The notes under the pieces are model-generated. The model was not told the DNA's origin. It was given only the letters and a program-made list of their open reading frames with translations, and did not search any database. From Burkholderia vietnamiensis LMG 10929 (lineage in GTDB: Bacteria > Pseudomonadota > Gammaproteobacteria > Burkholderiales > Burkholderiaceae), in the NCBI RefSeq assembly GCF_000959445.1, contig NZ_CP009631.1, forward strand, positions 1,426,001-1,490,000: a DNA stretch of 64,000 nt. The letters are read 5' to 3'. Every line of letters begins with the position of its first letter. Position 1 is the first letter of the stretch. Positions 59,430 through 64,000 of this stretch are shown piece by piece. The position numbers and the translations under genes were made by a program.

Positions 59430-59654
59430 TCAGACGTGAACGATTTCCCATTCGGCGATTTCGTGCGGCACTTCGAGCGTGGCCGTGTCGAGGTCGGACA
59501 ACTGCTCGCAGTCGCCGCGGGAGATGTGGTCGGCTGCGACTTCGGGGCACGAGAACGCGCCGAGCCGAGCGTTGCCGAAGCTGGCTTCCCAGCCGCCGTT
59601 GCCGGGCAGGATATAGAACGACCCGAGCGCCGAACCAAAGCGAAATCCCTTCAT
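59430..59654 (-). CDS. Conserved-looking 74-residue protein of unknown function
   Basis: Starts MKGFRFGSALGSFYILPGNG and ends HEIAEWEIVHV. The product is acidic, without signal peptide or membrane segment, with two Cys (CPEVAAD and GDCEQLSD). GGGAGAACGGAA precedes the ATG, a plausible ribosome site. The clear start signal, non-repetitive composition and neighbouring terminator make it a likely real gene. I recognise no family. Confidence 0.6.
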   Translation of the reverse strand: MKGFRFGSALGSFYILPGNGGWEASFGNARLGAFSCPEVAADHISRGDCEQLSDLDTATLEVPHEIAEWEIVHV

Positions 59655-60350
59655 TTCCGTTCTCCCTATCTGATTGCAAGCGATTCTGTTGAGACGTCTG
59701 CCGGTTGGTCCGACTGTGGCCCGACGGGTGGTCCGTGTCGGGTGCCGTGTCGAACGTCGCGGCGAAGCGTCAGTGCATGGAACAAAGTCTACGTCTGCGG
59801 CCGCGTCCGATGGTGCGCGTAGAGTGCTTTTTCGAGAGAAAAATATTGCTTTATAAACATTGGCTTACGTCGTGTGTTTTGTATTGCGGAACGATTTTTG
59901 GCATCGCGAAACAGCGAATTTGTGCCCTGCACCACGAATTTTTATAACGCAAGGCGTTGTTCCGCATCGTGAAAAATTGGCGGATTTTCGACAGGGCGCG
60001 CCTGTCGCGCGGGTTAGGCCGGTAGATACAACCGGCGAACGCTGTGTCGATTGCGCATAGCGTGTGGTGTGGCCGGGCTCGTTGGAGCGGGGTCTGGAGC
60101 GCGTCGGGGCGTCGGGAATCGCGCGCAGGCGCCGCTCGAGGCAGGCGAGTCATGCGAGCCCCCGAGCGCTGCGGCGTATTGACGCGGGCAGGCCCTTGGC
60201 GGCCCGCGCTGCGCCGTCGCCCGAGGCTGCGGTTATGATGGCGCGGCCATCCGGTTTCTCGTCGCGGCGGGTCCATTACGCACCGGCGGCACCGGCGGCA
60301 CCGGTGTCGCGGCGGCCGCGCGATACAGCACCCATAACGAGGAACGATTG
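59655..60350. other. AT-rich regulatory island without a matching gene
   Basis: Almost 700 bp with no credible gene. 59820-59980 is strikingly AT-rich and carries TGCGGAAC (59885-59892) and its inverse GTTCCGCA (59959-59966), plus GCATCGCGAAA and GCATCGTGAAAA elements, all of the look of IclR-type operators. The right part must contain the multicopper oxidase promoter; GAGGA at 60339-60343 is its ribosome site. Confidence 0.5.
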
Positions 60351-61949
60351 ATGATACGGAGAACCTTCCTGTCGCACGCGATCGGTGTCGCAGCCGCATC
60401 GCTGTTTGCACGCAGCGCGTGGGCGCAGCATGCCGCTCATGCGGGCATGGCCGGTATGGAACCGATGGACGACATGCCCGGCATGGCGGGGATGGCGGAT
60501 CACGCGCAGCACGCGAAGCCGGCACCGGCCGCGCTCGCGGCCGCCGACGCGCTGCCGGCCGGCGCGCCGCTCGCACCGCTGCGCACGCTCGCGAACGAAA
60601 GCGGCGAAGCCGGCACGTTCCGCGCGACGCTGGTCGCGCAGCCGGTCGCGCGTCCGATGTTGCAACATACGCATCCGACGACCTTCTGGCAGTTCGGCGC
60701 GGGCACTGCCGGGCCGGTGGTCGGCCCGCTGATCGACGTGCACGAGGGCGACACCGTCGAAATCCGCTTCGTGAACAAGCTGCCGCAGCCGTCGACGATC
60801 CACTGGCACGGCCTGCCGGTGCCGCCCGAGCAGGACGGCAACCCGTCGGATCCGGTCGCGCCGGGCGCGTCGCGGGTCTATCGCTTCACGCTGCCGAAGG
60901 GCAGTGCGGGCACGTACTGGTATCACCCGCATCCGCACATGATGACGGCCGAGCAGGCGTTTCGCGGGCTGGCCGGTCCGTTCATCGTGCGTGCGGCCGA
61001 CGATCCGCTCGCCGGCTGGCCCGAGCGCCACCTGTTCGTGTCGGATCTGAAGCTCGCGAGCGACGGCTCGATTCCGCCGAACGACATGATGGACTGGATG
61101 AACGGCCGCGAAGGCCAGTTCGCGCTGGTCAACGGCGCGCGCCGGCCGCGCATCGACGTCGCGGGCGACGAGCGCTGGCGGGTCTGGAACGCCTGCAGCG
61201 CGCGCTACGTGTGCGTCGCGTTCGACGACGGACGCGCATTCGAGCATGTCGGCACCGACGGCGGGCTGTTCGAAACGCCGCGTCGCGTGACGTCGCTGCT
61301 GCTGGCTCCGGGCGAGCGCGCGGAACTGCTGGTGCGGGCCGGCGATCGCGCGTCACGCGCCGTGCTGCAGGCGGCCGAATACGATCGCCGCAAGATGGCG
61401 ATGTCGCACGACGGCGGCCGCGGCAGCCTGCCGCCCGATCCGGCGCTGCCGCTGGCCGACGTCACGTTCGCGCCGGCCGCCGCGCGGGCGCTGCCGGCCA
61501 CGTTGCGCGCCGTGCCCGCGCCGGGCGAGCCGGTGGCGGACAAGGACGTCGCGCTCGGCGAGGCGATGGACATGAACGCGATGATGAGCGGCCCGGCGCA
61601 CGGCCGGCCGGCCGGGATGCGCTTCATGATCAACGGCGCGACCTACGCGCCGCACCGGGCGACGCTGACGAGCCGGCGCGGCGAACTCGAGCGCTGGACG
61701 ATCCGCAACACCACCGACATGGATCATCCGTTCCACTTGCACGGCACGCAGTTTCAGGTGACCGAACGTGCATCCGGCGGCACGCGCACGGCCGAGCCGT
61801 TCCGTGCCTGGCGCGATACGGTGAACGTGCGCAGCGGCGAAACCGTCACGCTACTGGTGAAGCAGGACATGCCCGGCGAGCGCATGTTTCACTGCCATAT
61901 TCTGGAGCACGAGGACCTGGGCATGATGGGCACGCTGAAAGTCGTGTAA
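60351..61949 (+). CDS. Tat-exported multicopper oxidase
   Basis: A 532-residue periplasmic copper oxidase. Tat signal MIRRTFLSHAIGVAA with cleavage near AWA-Q (25). A Met/His-rich segment follows (GMAGMEPMDDMPGMAGMADH, 32-51) and may bind Cu(I). Copper ligands: HWHG (151-154), HPH (192-194), HPFHLHG and HCHILEHEDLGMM at the end. Such enzymes oxidise Cu(I), Mn(II) or phenols; CueO/CopA-like copper detoxification is likely. ATG 60351 has GAGGA 7 bases upstream. No copper sensor is adjacent. Confidence 0.92.
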   Translation: MIRRTFLSHAIGVAAASLFARSAWAQHAAHAGMAGMEPMDDMPGMAGMADHAQHAKPAPAALAAADALPAGAPLAPLRTLANESGEAGTFRATLVAQPVARPMLQHTHPTTFWQFGAGTAGPVVGPLIDVHEGDTVEIRFVNKLPQPSTIHWHGLPVPPEQDGNPSDPVAPGASRVYRFTLPKGSAGTYWYHPHPHMMTAEQAFRGLAGPFIVRAADDPLAGWPERHLFVSDLKLASDGSIPPNDMMDWMNGREGQFALVNGARRPRIDVAGDERWRVWNACSARYVCVAFDDGRAFEHVGTDGGLFETPRRVTSLLLAPGERAELLVRAGDRASRAVLQAAEYDRRKMAMSHDGGRGSLPPDPALPLADVTFAPAAARALPATLRAVPAPGEPVADKDVALGEAMDMNAMMSGPAHGRPAGMRFMINGATYAPHRATLTSRRGELERWTIRNTTDMDHPFHLHGTQFQVTERASGGTRTAEPFRAWRDTVNVRSGETVTLLVKQDMPGERMFHCHILEHEDLGMMGTLKVV

Positions 61950-62040
61950 CGGCGAATCATTTTGTTTCACGCGTATGAACGCATTCGATTTGCGTGTACG
62001 CGTGGACAATGCGCGTTCAATTATTGGGATTGAACGAAAA

Positions 62041-62072
62041 GGCCGGCCAATCGAATTAACGATTGGCCGGCC
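62041..62072. terminator. Long hairpin between multicopper oxidase and csp genes
   Basis: A perfect 13-bp stem (62041-62053 with 62060-62072) and 6-base loop. On the minus strand it is followed by TTTTCG, so it may be a second terminator for the cold-shock transcript; for the plus strand there is no U-tract. Confidence 0.6.
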
Positions 62073-62074
62073 TG

Positions 62075-62107
62075 AAAAAAAGAAACCCGGCGCAATGCCG
62101 GGTTTCT
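62075..62107 (-). terminator. Intrinsic terminator of the cold-shock gene
   Basis: AGAAACCCGGC (62081-62091) pairs with GCCGGGTTTCT (62097-62107); the A-run 62075-62081 is the U-tract on the minus strand. Confidence 0.92.
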
Positions 62108-62127
62108 TCGTCCGATATCCGGTGCCC

Positions 62128-62331
62128 TTACGCGGCCTGGATGTTCGACGCTTGCTTGCCCTTCGGCCCTTGAACGACCTCGAAGCTTACCTTCTGGCCT
62201 TCCTTCAGGGTCTTGAAGCCCTGCATGTTGATGGCCGAGAAGTGCGCAAACAGATCTTCACCGCCCTCGTCGGGAGTGATGAAACCGAAGCCCTTCGCGT
62301 CGTTGAACCACTTAACGATACCAGTTGCCAT
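62128..62331 (-). CDS. cspA: Cold-shock domain protein
   Basis: A 67-residue single-domain RNA chaperone: [20 protein letters not shown] with RNP1 KGFGFI, and [11 protein letters not shown] with RNP2. GGGGAAG precedes the ATG. It has a strong distal promoter, a leader of about 145 bases and tandem terminators, a typical csp unit. Whether it is cold-induced or constitutive cannot be told. Confidence 0.95.
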   Translation of the reverse strand: MATGIVKWFNDAKGFGFITPDEGGEDLFAHFSAINMQGFKTLKEGQKVSFEVVQGPKGKQASNIQAA

Positions 62332-62511
62332 TTCCTACTTCCCCTGTCACACAGTCGCTGCTACTTACCACGAGCACGCTCGAAAAGCTAAACGACCGTA
62401 AATACAGCCGTTCCCCCCTCACAAGCTCACCTTCGGCCCTTTTCATTTCGCCAGCCGGCGAATGAAAAAAGGTGCCAGCTTGATTGTTGGCGCTCTTTAT
62501 TTGAGTGTCAA
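62332..62511 (-). promoter_or_regulatory. cspA promoter and long 5' leader
   Basis: On the minus strand TTGACA (62511-62506) and AACAAT (62488-62483) are 17 bp apart; transcription would start near 62476. The 145-base leader includes a CATTCGCC-GGCT-GGCGAAATG stem and a CGAGC-GT-GCTCG stem, as expected of a structured, temperature-sensitive csp leader. Confidence 0.7.
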
Positions 62512-62605
62512 GCGGAATTTTTAGACGTTTGGAGGGACGTTGTAAAGAACCCATTTTCAGGGTTTTTCCGGCTTTGCTTCGCAGCATGCCGCCGAGCGCG
62601 CGCAC

Positions 62606-62768
62606 TTGAAAAGTCGCATAATCGGTTCATATACCAGGCTCGAGTGACACGCGATCGAGTCGTCCCGGCTTGTGGGATACTGGATGCGGATGCGACGGTC
62701 CGGTGCGGTTTCCTCCTGACGGTTCGTGTTCCGCGCCACGCGTGAAAGCCGGCACCGCAGCCGGCTTT
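62606..62768 (+). ncRNA. Candidate small RNA between cspA and clpS
   Basis: TTGAAA (62606-62611) and TATACC (62630-62635), 18 bp apart, could start a transcript near 62641. AAAGCCGGC (62745-62753) and GCCGGCTTT (62760-62768) form a terminator-like hairpin followed by CGT. This would give an RNA of about 130 bases. It could also be the upstream part of a clpS transcript. Confidence 0.25.
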
Positions 62769-62843
62769 CGTATGGCACGAAGACGATCGCGCGTCGTCGG
62801 GAACCACGAAGGGCGCCGGCCTGTCGGTCGGGTAATGGCAGGA

Positions 62844-62871
62844 TTGCGGGCCTGTCCGAGTTGTTTAGAAT
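62844..62871 (+). promoter_or_regulatory. clpS promoter producing a leaderless mRNA
   Basis: TTGCGG (62844-62849), a 16-bp spacer and TAGAAT (62866-62871), which ends 6 bases before ATG 62878. Transcription would start on or next to the A of the ATG. No ribosome site exists upstream. Confidence 0.65.
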
Positions 62872-62877
62872 GGGTGT

Positions 62878-63192
62878 ATGGCGATTATCCCGGACAAGCA
62901 GGACAGCACCGTCCTGGAACGCAAGCAGCAGAAGCTCAAGCCGCCTTCGATGTACAAGGTGGTGCTGCTCAACGACGACTTCACGCCAATGGAGTTCGTC
63001 GTCATGGTCGTCCAGGAGTATTTCAAGAAGGATCGCGAGACGGCCACGCAGATCATGCTGAAGGTCCATCGCGAAGGGCGAGGGGTATGTGGGGTCTATA
63101 CGCGGGACATCGCGTCGACCAAGGTTGAGCAAGTCGTTACCCATGCGCGGCAGGCCGGGCATCCGCTGCAGTGCGTGATGGAGGAAGCATGA
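62878..63192 (+). CDS. clpS: ATP-dependent Clp protease adaptor ClpS
   Basis: N-recognin that hands proteins with destabilising N-termini to ClpAP. The 104-residue product has a flexible N-terminus, then [20 protein letters not shown] with the NDD..PM substrate pocket, and later [17 protein letters not shown]. Its stop overlaps the clpA start (ATGA). Confidence 0.96.
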   Translation: MAIIPDKQDSTVLERKQQKLKPPSMYKVVLLNDDFTPMEFVVMVVQEYFKKDRETATQIMLKVHREGRGVCGVYTRDIASTKVEQVVTHARQAGHPLQCVMEEA

Positions 63193-64000
63193 TTGCCCAG
63201 GAATTGGAAGTCAGCCTGCACATGGCGTTCATGGAAGCACGTCAGGCGCGCCATGAATTCATTACGGTAGAGCACCTGTTGCTGGCCCTGCTGGATAATC
63301 CGACGGCAGCCGAGGTGTTGCGCGCGTGTGCGGCCAATATCGAGGACTTGCGTCAGAACCTGCGCAATTTCATCCACGACAACACGCCGACCGTGCCGGG
63401 CACCGACGATGTCGATACCCAGCCGACGCTCGGTTTCCAGCGCGTGATCCAGCGCGCGATCATGCACGTCCAGTCGACGTCGAACGGCAAGAAGGAGGTC
63501 ACCGGCGCGAACGTGCTGGTCGCGATCTTCGGCGAGAAGGATTCGCATGCCGTCTATTACCTGCAGCAGCAGGGCGTGACGCGTCTCGACGTGGTGAACT
63601 TCATTTCGCACGGCATCGCGAAGACGAACGGCGGCGAAGCCGCGAAGTCGACCGACGGCAATGCGGAAAGCGAAGACGCGAACGCGCAGAAGGAAACCCC
63701 GCTCGCCCAGTTCACGCAGAACCTGAACCAGATGGCGAAGGACGGCCGCATCGATCCGCTGATCGGCCGCGAGCCGGAGGTCGAGCGTGTGGTGCAGGTG
63801 CTGTGCCGTCGCCGCAAGAACAATCCGCTGCTCGTCGGCGAAGCCGGCGTCGGCAAGACGGCGATCGCCGAAGGGCTCGCCTATCGCATCACGCGCGGCG
63901 AGGTGCCGGACATTCTCGCGAACGCGCAGGTGTATTCGCTCGACATGGGCGCGCTGCTCGCGGGCACCAAGTATCGCGGCGACTTCGAACAGCGTCTGAA
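63189..64000 (+). CDS. clpA: ATP-dependent Clp protease ATPase subunit ClpA, N-terminal part (cut by window edge)
   Basis: AAA+ unfoldase of ClpAP; 270 residues are visible. The N-domain (1-145; [33 protein letters not shown]) docks ClpS, a Lys/Glu-rich linker spans about 146-172, and the first AAA+ module begins with [15 protein letters not shown] and Walker A GEAGVGKT at 217-224. Overlaps clpS by 4 bp, so the pair is translationally coupled. Confidence 0.96.
   Translation, partial: MIAQELEVSLHMAFMEARQARHEFITVEHLLLALLDNPTAAEVLRACAANIEDLRQNLRNFIHDNTPTVPGTDDVDTQPTLGFQRVIQRAIMHVQSTSNGKKEVTGANVLVAIFGEKDSHAVYYLQQQGVTRLDVVNFISHGIAKTNGGEAAKSTDGNAESEDANAQKETPLAQFTQNLNQMAKDGRIDPLIGREPEVERVVQVLCRRRKNNPLLVGEAGVGKTAIAEGLAYRITRGEVPDILANAQVYSLDMGALLAGTKYRGDFEQRL

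Noticed and set aside
59851..60576. A 241-codon minus-strand frame across the AT-rich island
   Set aside because: Arg/Pro-rich product without start signal; it crosses the multicopper oxidase start.

Overview
The window looks like the main chromosome of a Burkholderia species, most likely of the B. cepacia complex. The basis is very high GC with strong third-position GC bias, near-verbatim Burkholderia-type housekeeping proteins (KynA/U/B, MurB, LpxK, AmiC, ClpS/ClpA) and the gene order lpxK-ycaR-kdsB-adk. Species assignment is inference from remembered protein sequences, not a search. I see no rRNA, tRNA, insertion sequence, prophage or CRISPR array. This is mostly core chromosome with a few accessory-looking stretches.

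Layout. 1-2.3 kb: end of a polyol operon (D-arabinitol/mannitol dehydrogenase, then xylulokinase running off the left edge), preceded by a long palindromic operator. 2.6-6.7 kb: kynurenine operon kynBUA (minus) with its divergent Lrp-type regulator kynR and a convergent flavin reductase. 7-10.2 kb: SBP56/methanethiol-oxidase-type protein translationally coupled to a small membrane protein, then msrA. 10.3-18 kb: DUF72 protein with cfa, pdxH, tcdA, a CnoX-type chaperedoxin, pirin and an EamA exporter. 18-25 kb: amiC and tsaE (overlapping), divergent queG, ogt and xerD, an acyl-CoA ligase and ybaK. 25-35.6 kb: plsY, yajQ, murB, argF, a DUF3579 gene, rpsT, murJ, a SirB1-type gene, adk, kdsB, ycaR and lpxK. 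36-41.8 kb: xseA, sodB, chromate transporter, Crp/Fnr regulator, an Mpo1-like membrane protein and a methyltransferase. 41.8-51 kb is the most accessory-looking part: a degenerate EAL protein, DHA2 exporter, DUF2917 protein, an HTH-citrate synthase fusion divergent from an oddly arranged family III CoA-transferase, a GntR regulator, an aldo/keto reductase and a Ni/Co permease. 51-55.3 kb: stand-alone fusA, a DUF192 protein, a tiny Ala/Lys/His-rich secreted protein and rluE. 55.5-59.3 kb: two non-homologous NADP-isocitrate dehydrogenases side by side. 59.4-64 kb: small conserved protein, an AT-rich regulatory island without a matching gene, a Tat-exported multicopper oxidase, a cold-shock gene with a long leader, clpS and clpA (cut by the right edge).

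How genes work together. kynA/U/B form the tryptophan-to-anthranilate route under KynR. The dehydrogenase and xylulokinase would take D-arabinitol to xylulose-5-phosphate. murB, murJ, amiC, lpxK and kdsB serve the envelope. ClpS and ClpA form the N-degron adaptor/unfoldase pair. The least explained unit is 45.0-49.8 kb, where a DNA-binding citrate-synthase-like protein faces a CoA-transferase whose two halves are in reversed order. Several genes (clpS, queG, ybaK, murJ) have a -10 box so close to the ATG that their mRNAs may be leaderless.
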